Counted from the stretch's first letter, positions 47,546 through 56,608 are shown. The stretch is DNA of 64,000 nucleotides from Pseudomonadota bacterium (GCA_022560695.1 JADFSP010000004.1:56530-120529), one strand, 5' to 3'. Notes: a model not told the origin generated them from the sequence alone. Made by a program: numbers and translations.

Positions 47546-48052
47546 TCAGTCCTTGACCGACCAGTGCCAGGGTTCATAGATGAATCCCCAGGGATTGTCC
47601 CGCCGATACGTCATCGAGAAACCGAATGTCACAGCATTCGCCTGCAGCCAGCGAAACGCGTCGGAGGATTCGAACTCCTCGGTCAGCGGACGCGATCCCG
47701 GTGCCGCAATATCGACGGCCCGGCCCGTATGATGTTCGCTGAAACCCGGTGCCGCATTGACCTTCAGAATCTCGCCAATCGTCTGCCCAGCGTCGATTTT
47801 GCTGCGAATCAGCGCCGCCTGGTACTCGATGCTGCGATATCCCGACACGATCATGAGCGTGATTCCTTGCTCCGCGGCAGCTTCGAGCATGGCCTGCCAT
47901 TGGGACGCCGTATCCGCGGTCAACCGCTGCATCCGGCCAAGCAGATTGGGGCCGACCTCCACCAGGTCGATTGCCTCCTCGTATCCGGGCGGTCCGCCGT
48001 TGCGGCCATAATCCGCGGGTACACCGAGTTCTTCGTGGAGTTTACGTAGCAT
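47546..48052 (-). CDS. M15-family D,D-carboxypeptidase-like protein (VanY type)
   Basis: A 168-residue zinc peptidase domain related to VanY/D-alanyl-D-alanine carboxypeptidases. Hallmarks are IMLIVSGYRS-like strand (TLMIVSGYRSIEYQ), the zinc-binding SEHHTGRAVDI and the catalytic EPWHW near the C-terminus. No signal peptide is visible, so a cytoplasmic role or missed start is possible. The ATG at 48052 gives MLRKLHEELGVPADYG; a GTG seven codons earlier is the alternative. It is divergent from cmoA. Confidence 0.82.
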   Translation of the reverse strand: MLRKLHEELGVPADYGRNGGPPGYEEAIDLVEVGPNLLGRMQRLTADTASQWQAMLEAAAEQGITLMIVSGYRSIEYQAALIRSKIDAGQTIGEILKVNAAPGFSEHHTGRAVDIAAPGSRPLTEEFESSDAFRWLQANAVTFGFSMTYRRDNPWGFIYEPWHWSVKD

Positions 48053-48163
48053 GGGCAGGCGCGATTGTCCCACAAACTCTGGCGGCAGTGATGGAATTGC
48101 AGCACGGTGTGACCTCCGGTGGGCAGCGGACTACAATGCCGCGCGAGGGCACACACAACCATA

Positions 48164-48901
48164 ATGGGCGAAGACACTATCTACGCTGGCCGGGATTCGG
48201 ACGACGAGCCATTCCGTTTCAACGCGGCCGTAACGCGCGTCTTTCCCGACATGCTGCGGCGCTCGATCCCGGGCTATGCGGCTTCGATTGAGGCCATCGG
48301 ATCTCTGGCCGCGCGCTACGTGCAACCACGGACGAATTGTTATGACCTCGGCTGCTCGCTTGGCGCGGCGACACTGGCGATGCGCCAGGGCATCGCTGCC
48401 GACGGCTGCCATATCGTCGCAGTCGACAATGCGCCCGCCATGGTCGAGCGTTGCCGGCAGGTCATGGACGAGGACGACGCCAGTCGAACGTCCAACACAT
48501 CGGTCGAGGTCGTGCATGGCGACATCCGCGAAGTGAAAATCGCGAACGCATCGATGGTCGTGCTCAATTACACGCTGCAATTTCTGGAACTTGCAGACCG
48601 TGATGCCATGATCCAGAAAATTCTTGACGGCCTCATTGGCGGCGGCGTGCTCGTGTTATCGGAAAAGGTCGTCGATGACGACCCGTGGTTTGAAGAGTTG
48701 TTCGTCGACCTGCACCACGAACACAAGCGCCGTAACAACTACAGCGCACTCGAGATCAGCCGCAAGCGTGCGGCGCTCGAGAACGTCCTGATCCCGGAAT
48801 TGGTCACCGATCACCGCGAGCGGCTCGCAAGGGCGGGCTTCAGGCATGCCGCTGTCTGGTTGCGCTATTTCAATTTTGTCTCGATCGTAGCGATCCGTTA
48901 A
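48164..48901 (+). CDS. cmoA: Carboxy-S-adenosyl-L-methionine synthase
   Basis: Makes carboxy-SAM from SAM and prephenate for modification of wobble uridine (cmo5U34) in tRNAs. The 245 residues contain FPDMLRRSIPGYAASIEAIG, the cofactor motif CYDLGCSLGAATLAMR, MVVLNYTLQFLELADRDAMI and LSEKVVDDDPWFEELFVDLH. The ATG at 48164 gives MGEDTIYAGRDSDDEPFRFN, the usual start. Two bases separate it from cmoB. Confidence 0.95.
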   Translation: MGEDTIYAGRDSDDEPFRFNAAVTRVFPDMLRRSIPGYAASIEAIGSLAARYVQPRTNCYDLGCSLGAATLAMRQGIAADGCHIVAVDNAPAMVERCRQVMDEDDASRTSNTSVEVVHGDIREVKIANASMVVLNYTLQFLELADRDAMIQKILDGLIGGGVLVLSEKVVDDDPWFEELFVDLHHEHKRRNNYSALEISRKRAALENVLIPELVTDHRERLARAGFRHAAVWLRYFNFVSIVAIR

Positions 48902-48903
48902 CA

Positions 48904-49875
48904 ATGCTCGACGATGATTCCCTGGCCGCGTGCCTTCGCGATGTCGGACTGGATCGATGGCCGCAGCAACTCAAGCCCATGTTGCGCGAACGTCTGTCGG
49001 ATGCGGCGCACGGCGACTTCCGGCAGTGGCGCGAGACCATTGAGAGATTGCCGCGGCTCGCCGATCGCCGCGCGGATCTGGCCAGCGATGTCGTTGCGGT
49101 GGGCGTTGATCGCCTGGGCGATGCAGAAAGTCAGGCGCTGAAACTGCAACTCCTCGGACTGTCGCCCTGGCGCAAGGGCCCCTTCGACGTGTGTGGCGTG
49201 CGGATTGACGCCGAATGGCGAAGCGATCTGAAGTGGCGACGCCTGAGCGGCAAGATCGCGCCACTCGACGGCCGCAACGTACTCGATGTCGGCTGCGGCA
49301 ATGGCTACTACGCGATGCGAATGCGCGGACAGGGCGCTCGAAATGTGATCGGCATCGATCCGACAATCCTGTACGTCATGCAGTTTCTCGCCGTCAGGCA
49401 CTTCATGGACGACCGGTCGATACATGTGCTGCCGCTGCGCCTGCACGAGTTGCCGGGTGGTGCACGTGTTTTCGACACGGCGTTTTCGATGGGTGTGCTC
49501 TATCACCAGCGGGCGCCGATCGACCATTTGCGCCAGCTTAAGGACACACTGCGCCCCGGCGGCCAGCTGGTTCTCGAGACCATTATTCTTCCCGGTGAGG
49601 AAGCCCTCGCGCGAACGCCCGCGGAACGCTATGCACGCATGCGCAATGTCTGGTTACTGCCGACGATTGCGGAACTCCTTGTCTGGTTGAATCGGACGGG
49701 CTACCGCGATGCCGCAATTGTCGATGTGTCACTGACGACGATCAACGAGCAGCGCACTACCGAGTGGATGAGTTTCGATTCGCTCGCTGAAGCGCTGGCT
49801 CCCGACGACCCGACACAGACCGTCGAAGGGTGGCCGGCGCCGCGGCGAGTGATTGTGACGGCAACAGCACCGTAG
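48904..49875 (+). CDS. cmoB: tRNA U34 carboxymethyltransferase
   Basis: Transfers the carboxymethyl group of carboxy-SAM to 5-hydroxyuridine at tRNA position 34. The 323 residues show KGPFDVCGVRIDAEWRSDLK, motif I VLDVGCGNGYYAMRMRGQGA, IGIDPTILYVMQFLAVRHF and FSMGVLYHQRAPIDHLRQLK. Directly downstream of cmoA, so the pathway pair is in one operon. Confidence 0.95.
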   Translation: MLDDDSLAACLRDVGLDRWPQQLKPMLRERLSDAAHGDFRQWRETIERLPRLADRRADLASDVVAVGVDRLGDAESQALKLQLLGLSPWRKGPFDVCGVRIDAEWRSDLKWRRLSGKIAPLDGRNVLDVGCGNGYYAMRMRGQGARNVIGIDPTILYVMQFLAVRHFMDDRSIHVLPLRLHELPGGARVFDTAFSMGVLYHQRAPIDHLRQLKDTLRPGGQLVLETIILPGEEALARTPAERYARMRNVWLLPTIAELLVWLNRTGYRDAAIVDVSLTTINEQRTTEWMSFDSLAEALAPDDPTQTVEGWPAPRRVIVTATAP

Positions 49876-49879
49876 CCAT

Positions 49880-49934
49880 TCGGGCCTGAAGGCCCTCCCT
49901 ACAACCGTGATCCGAGCCTGAAGGCCCTCCTGCC
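49880..49934. repeat. Pair of REP-like units after cmoB
   Basis: Two direct copies of GAGCCTGAAGGCCCTCC-type palindromes (GGGCCTGAAGGCCCTCCCTA and GAGCCTGAAGGCCCTCCTGC) separated by about 14 bases, just after the cmoB stop. They could act as terminator or mRNA end. Confidence 0.65.
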
Positions 49935-50006
49935 GCCACGATAATGATTGACTGCGCCCCAGGACTTCACTAATTTCAGTCCCAACAGTAATAACTGAAG
50001 AATCTA

Positions 50007-50531
50007 ATGCAGCTCACGCCCGCCGTCCAGAAATACGTCCTCCACTGGGGTGAGATGGGAACGCGCTGGGGCACCAACCGCACAGTCGCCCAAATACAGG
50101 CACTGTTGTACCTGTCTCCCGAACCGCTGCGCGCCGATCAATTGTGCGAACTTCTGTCCGTGGCGCGCTCCAACGTCAGCACGAGTGTCCGCGAGTTGCA
50201 AAGCTATGGGCTCGTGCGCATGACCCATTTGCTCGGCGATCGTCGCGACTATTTCGAATCCATTCACGATGTGTGGGATTTGTTCCGGGTCATCATCGAG
50301 CAACGCAAGCGGCGCGAGCTGAATCCAACCCTGTCGATGCTCAGAGTCTGCTCCGAGGAAGTCGAGCAGGAAAAGAACACCGATGCGGTCACCAAGGAGC
50401 GCATCCACAACATGCTGAACTTTTTCGAGACGACGAGCAGCTGGTATGACGACATACGCGACATTCCGACGTCGACGCTCACCAAGATCATGAAGCTCGG
50501 CAAGCGCATTACGAATTTCGTCAAGAAATGA
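50007..50531 (+). CDS. GbsR/MarR-family transcriptional regulator
   Basis: A 174-residue regulator with an N-terminal winged helix: QIQALLYLSPEPLRADQLCE, then the recognition helix region SVARSNVSTSVRELQSYGLV and the wing MTHLLGDRRDYFESI. The C-terminal helices (EQRKRRELNPTLSMLRVCSE) may form the dimer. GbsR relatives control osmoprotectant genes in some bacteria, but no such gene is next to it; the ligand is unknown. The DCC-family gene follows after 12 bp. Confidence 0.85.
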   Translation: MQLTPAVQKYVLHWGEMGTRWGTNRTVAQIQALLYLSPEPLRADQLCELLSVARSNVSTSVRELQSYGLVRMTHLLGDRRDYFESIHDVWDLFRVIIEQRKRRELNPTLSMLRVCSEEVEQEKNTDAVTKERIHNMLNFFETTSSWYDDIRDIPTSTLTKIMKLGKRITNFVKK

Positions 50532-50543
50532 TCGAGCCTTCGC

Positions 50544-50954
50544 ATGCCGAATCCAGATGACATCCTGCTCGTATACGACAAAGAATGTCCGGTCTGCGAT
50601 TACTATTGCCGCAAGATTGACGTCGGTGATCTGGCTGGCCGGCTGGTTCTTGTCAATGCCCGCGAGGAAAGCGAGATCATGACCGAGATTACGGCGCTCG
50701 GTCTCGACATCGATGAGGGCATGGTGCTCAAGATCGGCGACGACCTTTACTACGACTCCGAGGCCATCAACAAACTTGCACTGTTGAACTCAGGAAACGG
50801 GTTCTTCAATCGCATGACCATCGTCGCATTTGCCTGGCAACCGTTGGCACGCCTCCTTTATCCGATCATGAAATTGTGCCGTATGCTGCTGCTCAAGATG
50901 CTCGGCCGATCGAAGGTCAATAATCTCAAGCGGCCAGGCAACGATCGATTCTGA
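50544..50954 (+). CDS. DCC (DUF393) family thiol-disulfide oxidoreductase-like protein
   Basis: A 136-residue thioredoxin-fold-like protein. It begins with the family motif VYDKECPVCDYYCRKIDV, where the CPVC pair is the likely redox site, and has the conserved YYDSEAINKLALL segment. A hydrophobic stretch (FAWQPLARLLYPIMKLCRML) near the C-terminus suggests membrane association. Function in this genome is unknown. Likely co-transcribed with the regulator upstream. Confidence 0.85.
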   Translation: MPNPDDILLVYDKECPVCDYYCRKIDVGDLAGRLVLVNAREESEIMTEITALGLDIDEGMVLKIGDDLYYDSEAINKLALLNSGNGFFNRMTIVAFAWQPLARLLYPIMKLCRMLLLKMLGRSKVNNLKRPGNDRF

Positions 50955-50962
50955 AAGTAATG

Positions 50963-51775
50963 TCAGGGTGCCGGGTCGCTGGCAACGCAAGCGGGAACGA
51001 TGCTCGTTTCGGTGGCAGTGGCCTCACGTAACAACCAGAACGACTCCGTGGTTGCGGCTGAATCCGGTCCCCCGTTGATCGTGTTGGGCGGCCGGTAGAA
51101 ATAGCCGCCTCGCGTGTATCGACCCGTTTGCGCTTTGCCGTCAACGCATTCGCTGTGTCGATAATCACCACCCACGAGATAGCCCTCGCGGTGCTTTGAC
51201 GAGACCTCCCAGGGCAACGTCGCGTCTGGCTGGATTCTCAACAACCAGGTTCGTGCTCCGCTTCCCGGATCCGCGCGCAATTCCTTGATGCTGAGTCCCG
51301 CAATCTCGCCGGCTTGCCAATCGAGAACGCCGCTATCGATAATAATCGGCGCGCGGATGACAGCTCTGGCGTCAACATTGTCAATAAAATAGAGCATGCG
51401 CGCACCGTCGAAACTCCTGAGGTTGAAGCCCAGAGATCCCGCCGGCAGATACGCGTAGCCGCCGCGCCTGAGCACGATATCGGCAATCGCCAGATTGCCG
51501 TCGAGAACGAAGATCTCAAGTGACTTGCCGGGCGAGCCGCCGCTCGTTCCCTTCCAGCCTGGTGGCAGATCGATGCGATTGCTCGTCGTGCGCAATTGCG
51601 CGTCGCCAATGAATTGCTTGGCGCGGATGCCGGGCAGGCTCGCCATGAATATGTCCGGCAAATCATCGGCTTGTATGAATGCCGGATAGGGCAGCTCGGG
51701 CGGACCCGAAGCGCAGGCGGCTATCGCGATTGCGACGATAGCCCCGAGGCAGGCAGGCATTCTTCCGCTGCTCAT
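50963..51775 (-). CDS. Lipoprotein with a cupin-like DUF4437 domain
   Basis: A 270-residue protein with a lipoprotein signal (MSSGRMPACLGAIVAIAIAA, then CASGPPE), so it is probably anchored to the periplasmic side of a membrane. The mature part has repeated cupin-like strands: KSLEIFVLDGNLAIADIVLR, then GGYAYLPAGSLGFNLRSFDG, and a second half WEVSSKHREGYLVGGDYRHS and GGYFYRPPNTINGG. This layout resembles DUF4437 proteins. The start overlaps the upstream frame at 51772-52104 as ATGA. Confidence 0.75.
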   Translation of the reverse strand: MSSGRMPACLGAIVAIAIAACASGPPELPYPAFIQADDLPDIFMASLPGIRAKQFIGDAQLRTTSNRIDLPPGWKGTSGGSPGKSLEIFVLDGNLAIADIVLRRGGYAYLPAGSLGFNLRSFDGARMLYFIDNVDARAVIRAPIIIDSGVLDWQAGEIAGLSIKELRADPGSGARTWLLRIQPDATLPWEVSSKHREGYLVGGDYRHSECVDGKAQTGRYTRGGYFYRPPNTINGGPDSAATTESFWLLREATATETSIVPACVASDPAP

Positions 51776-52104
51776 TCGTCCGCCTCAATCAAGTCGCGGC
51801 CTGGCCGGGCATATCGTTCGCGCAATTCGGCGCCGATTCCCGTGCGATATATCTTCTGAAAAAAAGCCGCCCAGAGACTGGGCGGCGTAGTAAGCGATAG
51901 ATGGCTCGGGCGCGGCACGACATACGCGAAGGACCGCAACATCAATGTCGCGATGGATTTCGGTGATTTTGCGTCCGCACAGACGAGCCGCTTCGTCCAC
52001 AACAGCGATCGGTTGAAGACAACCGATGGCAAGGGCGACGTGTTGAGAGGAGCACGTGACGCCCGCCGTTGACTCATGCTTCCAGCATGGTGACCCGCCT
52101 GCAT
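51772..52104 (-). CDS. Uncertain small open reading frame upstream of the lipoprotein gene
   Basis: A 110-codon frame whose TGA overlaps the next ATG by four bases, a pattern typical of real coupled genes. The second half looks protein-like (PSLWAAFFQKIYRTGIGAEL), whereas the first half is low-complexity and basic. Another minus-strand frame over the same stretch (51785-52000) is also protein-like, so a decayed or frameshifted gene is possible. No family recognised. Confidence 0.3.
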   Translation of the reverse strand: MQAGHHAGSMSQRRASRAPLNTSPLPSVVFNRSLLWTKRLVCADAKSPKSIATLMLRSFAYVVPRPSHLSLTTPPSLWAAFFQKIYRTGIGAELRERYARPGRDLIEADE

Positions 52105-52284
52105 TGCCCTAGTGCATCTAATCTCCGTGCGTACCGGATCGGTACGCCGTAAATGCTACTACATCTTGTATAGGAAGGCGAGTGAGCCACAATATGTGGT
52201 GTCAGCCTGAGTTCGTGACGACGCGCGCGATCGAACACGGTAGGCTTTGGCGCTTTGGCTCATTTGCCATCCAGGAAGCAAGCA

Positions 52285-53751
52285 GTGACCGACGACCAAA
52301 ATCAGGCGGGTCGATCCACCAGCCAGTTCGTGGGCATGATTCTCGGACCGTTGGCGGCATTATCAATGCTCGCGGCCGGCGCGCCGGAAGCACTGGGCGA
52401 TCCGGCATGGCGCACAGCGGCGATCGGCGTGCTCATGGCTGTGTGGTGGGCAACCAATGCCGTACCCATTGCCGTTACGGCGCTGGTGCCGCTTGTGTGC
52501 TTTCCGCTATTTGGCATCGCCACGATTCAGGTCACTGCCGCGCCCTACGCGAACAAGGTCATCTTCCTGTTTCTCGGTGGCTTTATCGTTGCGTTTGCGA
52601 TGCAACGCTGGAATCTGCATCGCCGCATTGCCTTGACCGTTTTGCAATATTCCGGCGGCAACGGCCGATCACTCGTCGGCGGCTTTATGCTCGCAAGTGC
52701 CCTTATCAGCATGTGGGTGATGAATACGTCGACCACGATGATGCTGCTGCCGATTGCGGTTTCAATCATCGCGGTCATTCACAAATCGGTGAAGAGCCTC
52801 GATCAGGGCGCGCGGGAAAACTTTCAATATGCGTTGTTACTCGGTGTCGCGTATGGCGCGACGATCGGTGGCATGGCGACGCTCGTCGGAACGGCGCCGA
52901 ACGCGATGCTGGCTGCATTCATGCTCGAGAACTACGGCACCGAAATCGATTTTTCGAGCTGGATGCTCGTGGGGCTGCCGCTGTCGGTAGCCATGCTGCC
53001 GCTGGCATGGCTAGCGCTGACACGCTGGGTCTTCAATGTCGACTTCGAAAATTCAGACGAAGGCCGCGCCGAACTCAAAAGAATGAAAGACGACTTGGGA
53101 CGAATGACCGTTCCGGAGATTCGCGTCGCAATTATTTTCGTCTCGATGGCGCTGCTCTGGATATCACGGCCGTTGCTGACAAAGTTGCCCGGACTGGCAG
53201 CGCTTGATGACTCGGGCATTGCGATGGCCGGTGCGATCGCGCTTTTCCTGGTTCCGAGTGGCGACAAGCGTGACCCGCTGCTGCTGCGCTGGGCGTATGC
53301 CGAGAAACTGCCATGGAGCGTGTTGATCCTGTTCGGCGGCGGCCTGACGCTCGCGAGCGCTGTTTCGTCCACGGGACTCGCACAGTGGCTTGGCAACAGT
53401 TTGCAGTCGGTCGGCGAGCTGCCGCTGTTCATGCTCGTTACGCTCGCGGCGACGATGATCATCTTCCTGACCGAATTGACGAGCAATATCGCAACGACCG
53501 CGACGTTCTTGCCGGTCGTTGGCGCTATCGCGATTGAAACAGGCTTCGATCCCATTGTGCTGACCGTTCCCGTCACGCTCGCAGCGAGTTGCGCGTTCAT
53601 GCTGCCGGTCGCGACACCGCCAAACGCAATCGTGTTCGGCTCCGGCTTGTTGACGATTCCAAAGATGGCGAAAGCGGGAATGGCGCTCAATATGATCGGA
53701 ATTGTGCTCGTCTCGCTGGTAGCCAAGTTCCTCGCACCGTTATTTCTTTGA
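52285..53751 (+). CDS. SLC13/DASS-family sodium-coupled anion symporter
   Basis: A 488-residue integral membrane protein with about eleven to twelve helices. The two diagnostic anion/sodium-binding motifs are present: MNTSTTMMLLPIA (first SNT) and ELTSNIATTATFLPV (second SNT), and PVATPPNAIVFGSG ends the family signature. Substrates of the family are dicarboxylates, citrate or sulfate; the one here cannot be told. The GTG at 52285 was chosen because AGGAAG lies six bases upstream; an in-frame ATG at 52255 is the alternative. The flavin-binding gene follows after 13 bp. Confidence 0.9.
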   Translation: MTDDQNQAGRSTSQFVGMILGPLAALSMLAAGAPEALGDPAWRTAAIGVLMAVWWATNAVPIAVTALVPLVCFPLFGIATIQVTAAPYANKVIFLFLGGFIVAFAMQRWNLHRRIALTVLQYSGGNGRSLVGGFMLASALISMWVMNTSTTMMLLPIAVSIIAVIHKSVKSLDQGARENFQYALLLGVAYGATIGGMATLVGTAPNAMLAAFMLENYGTEIDFSSWMLVGLPLSVAMLPLAWLALTRWVFNVDFENSDEGRAELKRMKDDLGRMTVPEIRVAIIFVSMALLWISRPLLTKLPGLAALDDSGIAMAGAIALFLVPSGDKRDPLLLRWAYAEKLPWSVLILFGGGLTLASAVSSTGLAQWLGNSLQSVGELPLFMLVTLAATMIIFLTELTSNIATTATFLPVVGAIAIETGFDPIVLTVPVTLAASCAFMLPVATPPNAIVFGSGLLTIPKMAKAGMALNMIGIVLVSLVAKFLAPLFL

Positions 53752-53764
53752 GGCCGCAACGAAA

Positions 53765-54427
53765 ATGACAGGAACTTACAAGGTCGGTCGCGACAACAAG
53801 GCCCGCCAGCTTCGCGAGAAGGCGAACTATGACAAGGCAACCGTGCACGCGATCCTCGATGCGGCGCTGGTGGCGCAGGTCGGCTTCATACAGGACGGCG
53901 CCCCAGTCGTGGTGCCGATGATCTTCGGCCGTGAGGATGAAACGATTTATCTTCATGGTGCACGCAAGGCGCGCGTCATTCGTCTGCTGGAACAGACGGA
54001 CCGCGCTTGCGTCAACGTCACGCTCATCGATGGCATCGTGTATGCGCGCTCGGCATTCAATTCGTCGATGAACTACCGTTCCGTCACTGTCTTCGGCCAT
54101 CCACGTTTAGTCGACGGCAACAATGAAAAGCTGCACGCGATGCGAGTCATCAGTGAACACACAATGCCCGGCCGATGGGACGAACTTCGCGATCCGCTCG
54201 AGCGAGAGATCAAGAAGACCGGCGTTATCGCGCTGAGCATCGATTCGGCATCGGCCAAGATTTCATCCGGCATGCCCGACGACGAGGATGAGGACTACGA
54301 CATCCCGATATGGGCAGGCGTCTTGCCGCTGAAGTCGACGTTGACAACGCTGCAAACGGACGATCGCGTGCTCGACGGCATGGAGCCGTCCGCCGTCGTG
54401 CGCGCAATGCAGGGAAAGATTTTGTAG
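53765..54427 (+). CDS. Pyridoxamine 5'-phosphate oxidase-fold flavin-nucleotide-binding protein
   Basis: A 220-residue protein with a split-barrel flavin-binding fold. Visible segments are ATVHAILDAALVAQVGFIQD, GAPVVVPMIFGREDETIYLH, GARKARVIRLLEQTDRACVN and FNSSMNYRSVTVFGHPRLVD, as in the PNPOx-like nitroimidazole-resistance (NimA-like) relatives. Reaction unknown. Downstream, after the stop, begins a pair of dispersed repeats. Confidence 0.85.
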   Translation: MTGTYKVGRDNKARQLREKANYDKATVHAILDAALVAQVGFIQDGAPVVVPMIFGREDETIYLHGARKARVIRLLEQTDRACVNVTLIDGIVYARSAFNSSMNYRSVTVFGHPRLVDGNNEKLHAMRVISEHTMPGRWDELRDPLEREIKKTGVIALSIDSASAKISSGMPDDEDEDYDIPIWAGVLPLKSTLTTLQTDDRVLDGMEPSAVVRAMQGKIL

Positions 54428-54448
54428 GGGGTCAGGCTGAATCCAGGA

Positions 54449-54516
54449 GATTGCCACGTCGCCTTGCGGCTCCTCGCAACGACAAAGCCGTCATTGCGAG
54501 AGCAGCGAAGCAGTCT
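54449..54516. repeat. Head-to-head pair of GTCATTGCGAG repeats
   Basis: An inverted copy (54449-54483, ends ...CTCCTCGCAACGAC) faces a direct copy (54490-54516, GTCATTGCGAGAGCAGCGAA and GCAGTCT). They lie between the convergent flavin-binding gene and ogt and could pair into a long hairpin. The direct copy reaches the ogt stop codon. Confidence 0.6.
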
Positions 54517-55031
54517 CATACAGGTCGCGTCGGAGCCGCTGAAACCACGTTCGGGAACTGGCTGTTCTCAGCTTCAAGCCGCAGCAACGCCTCCTTGGTG
54601 TCGAGCCCACCGCCGAATCCCGTAAGATCGCCGCCACTGCCGATAACGCGATGGCATGGCACGATGATCGGAATCGGGTTGCGGCCGTTCGCGGCGCCAA
54701 CCGCACGCACGGCCTTCGGTCTGCCGATTCGTTTTGCAATATCGCCGTAGGACGCCGTCTCGCCATACGGAATTTGCTGCAAGGCATCGAGTACCTGAAG
54801 CTGAAACTCCGTGCCGTCCAGGCGCAGCGCAAGGTCGAACTCCGTGCGATCGCCGGCGAAGTACTCGCGCAGTTGTTTTCTGGTAGCCGCAAACGGTTTT
54901 TCGTTGTAGATCCAGTCGGTCTCAGGCTCGTGGCGCATCGAACCCTTCGGAAATCCGACAAGCGCGAGCGCCTCATCGTCGCCAGCAAGCAGTAAATTGC
55001 CGATCGGCGTTTCCAGATAGCAGTAGTACAT
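54516..55031 (-). CDS. ogt: Methylated-DNA--protein-cysteine methyltransferase
   Basis: Repairs O6-methylguanine by irreversible transfer of the alkyl group to its own cysteine. The 171 residues end with the diagnostic GETASYGDIAKRIGRPKAVR, then VGAANGRNPIPIIVPCHRVI where PCHRV holds the acceptor cysteine, and GFGGGLDTKEALLRLE. It is separated from the ada-alkA fusion by three bases, so two alkylation-repair genes share an operon. Confidence 0.93.
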   Translation of the reverse strand: MYYCYLETPIGNLLLAGDDEALALVGFPKGSMRHEPETDWIYNEKPFAATRKQLREYFAGDRTEFDLALRLDGTEFQLQVLDALQQIPYGETASYGDIAKRIGRPKAVRAVGAANGRNPIPIIVPCHRVIGSGGDLTGFGGGLDTKEALLRLEAENSQFPNVVSAAPTRPV

Positions 55032-55034
55032 GAC

Positions 55035-56510
55035 TTATCCTCCGGAGCCCGCTGCGGAGCTCCACAATAACAGTGCGGCATAGGCGCGCCACGGGCGCCA
55101 GCGCTCGGAAATTTCTGCAAGCTCGGCCGGCCGCATGCGGCCCTGCCCGTTACCGTCAGACGCGCGTAGCAAGCCGAGGTCAGAGGCCGGGAATGCGTCG
55201 GGGTTCTTGAGCGCACGCATCGCGACGTACTGGGCGGTCCAGTCACCGATGCCGCGTATGGCGGTCAAACGATCGCAGAATTCGGCCGGGTCCTGCGACG
55301 GATCGAAACTCAGTGACCCATCGACAACAGCGCGCGCAACGTGACGTATCGATGCAGCACGGCTGCCGACGAGGCCCATGTTGTTGCAACGCGCCCGCGC
55401 CAATTGCTCCGGCGTGGGAAATGTGACCGTCAGCGCATGCTCGCGGTTGGCATCTGCAAGTGCAGCATCAATCGGATCGCCGTAGCGGCTCGCAATTCGA
55501 CCGGCTAACGTCGTCGCGGCCTTGACTGATATCTGTTGCCCCAGTATTGCCCGGATCGTCAGTTCAAAACCGTCCCACGCGCCCGGAACGCGAATGCCCC
55601 GGTTCGCACGCAGATGTACCTTGAGCATCGGGTCGCGCTTCAGAACCGCCGCGATATCGGCGACGGGCGCATCGAGATCGAATATCTCCCGGGTTCGCTG
55701 CACGATCGGGAACAGTGCCGCAGTCTCGATGCCGTGCAGTGTCAGCAACACGCTCTCCGCGCTTGCATCGTGCCGTAATTCGATCACTCCCGGGATATCG
55801 TCGATGACAATCGTGCGGCGATAGCGATCGCCGAAAACCGCTTCGACGCCAGGAATTGCGCGCGCCGCAAAAAAGCTCAGCAGTGCCGTCCAGTCAAACG
55901 GCTTGCGATAGGGCAACCTCACGGTCAGTGCGTTGTCGGAGCCGGCGCTGTCCGCGCCTGTGCGGCGCAACTCCCGCGGCGACCTGTCGTAGGTCTTTCT
56001 AAACGCATCGTTGAAGCGCCGCACGCTGCCATAGCCCGAAGCCAGTGCGATGTCGTGCATCGGCAGCGCGGTCTGGTCGATCAGCCGTTTCGCAAAATGC
56101 AGCCTTTGCGTATGCGCCACGGCAAGCGGGCTGGCGCCGAGGTGCTTGGTGAACAGGCGCCGCAAGTGGCGGCTCGTCACACCGAGCCTGGTTGCGAGCG
56201 TCTCGACATTGGTCTCGTCGAGCGCGCCATTCGCAATCAGACGTAGCCCGCGGCGCACGGTCGTTGACGTGCCGCTCCATGCCGGCGTTCCGGGCGCACA
56301 CTCGGGGCGGCATCTGAGACAGGGCCTGAAGCCGGCCTCGCTGGCCGCCGCCGCAGTCGGATAGAAAGAAACGTTCTCGCTCTTCGGTGAGTTGGCCGGG
56401 CAGATCGGTCGACAATAAATGCCGGTCGTCTTAACGCCTACAAAAAATTGTCCATCGAATCGAGCGTCCCGGGAAATCATGGCGCGCTCGTAAACTTTGT
56501 TGAGTTGCAT
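55035..56510 (-). CDS. Bifunctional Ada-type regulator / AlkA DNA-3-methyladenine glycosylase
   Basis: A 491-residue fusion protein. Residues about 1-80 are the Ada N-terminal zinc domain (FVGVKTTGIYCRPICPANSP and GFRPCLRCRPEC); the four cysteines include the methyl-phosphotriester acceptor. Residues about 85-185 are two AraC helix-turn-helix units (LATRLGVTSRHLRRLFTKHL; DIALASGYGSVRRFNDAFRK). The rest is AlkA: an N-terminal beta domain and the HhH-GPD glycosylase (ILGQQISVKAATTLAGRIAS; LTAIRGIGDWTAQYVAMRAL) with the catalytic aspartate in the following FPASDLGLL. The O6-methylguanine domain of Ada is missing, but ogt next door supplies that activity. Start: ATG at 56510. Confidence 0.92.
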   Translation of the reverse strand: MQLNKVYERAMISRDARFDGQFFVGVKTTGIYCRPICPANSPKSENVSFYPTAAAASEAGFRPCLRCRPECAPGTPAWSGTSTTVRRGLRLIANGALDETNVETLATRLGVTSRHLRRLFTKHLGASPLAVAHTQRLHFAKRLIDQTALPMHDIALASGYGSVRRFNDAFRKTYDRSPRELRRTGADSAGSDNALTVRLPYRKPFDWTALLSFFAARAIPGVEAVFGDRYRRTIVIDDIPGVIELRHDASAESVLLTLHGIETAALFPIVQRTREIFDLDAPVADIAAVLKRDPMLKVHLRANRGIRVPGAWDGFELTIRAILGQQISVKAATTLAGRIASRYGDPIDAALADANREHALTVTFPTPEQLARARCNNMGLVGSRAASIRHVARAVVDGSLSFDPSQDPAEFCDRLTAIRGIGDWTAQYVAMRALKNPDAFPASDLGLLRASDGNGQGRMRPAELAEISERWRPWRAYAALLLWSSAAGSGG

Positions 56511-56586
56511 CGGCGTATGGCCTCCAATGCAAAACAGTATACGCCCGGGATTGCCGGAAACTAGCCAGAATCGGACGTTAATGCAT

Positions 56587-56603
56587 TCGGGCCTGAAGGC
56601 CCA
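56587..56603. repeat. REP-like unit before the glycosylase gene
   Basis: CGGGCCTGAAGGCCC, a short unit of the GGGCCT subtype, between gabD and the ada-alkA gene. Confidence 0.45.
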
Positions 56604-56608
56604 AAATG

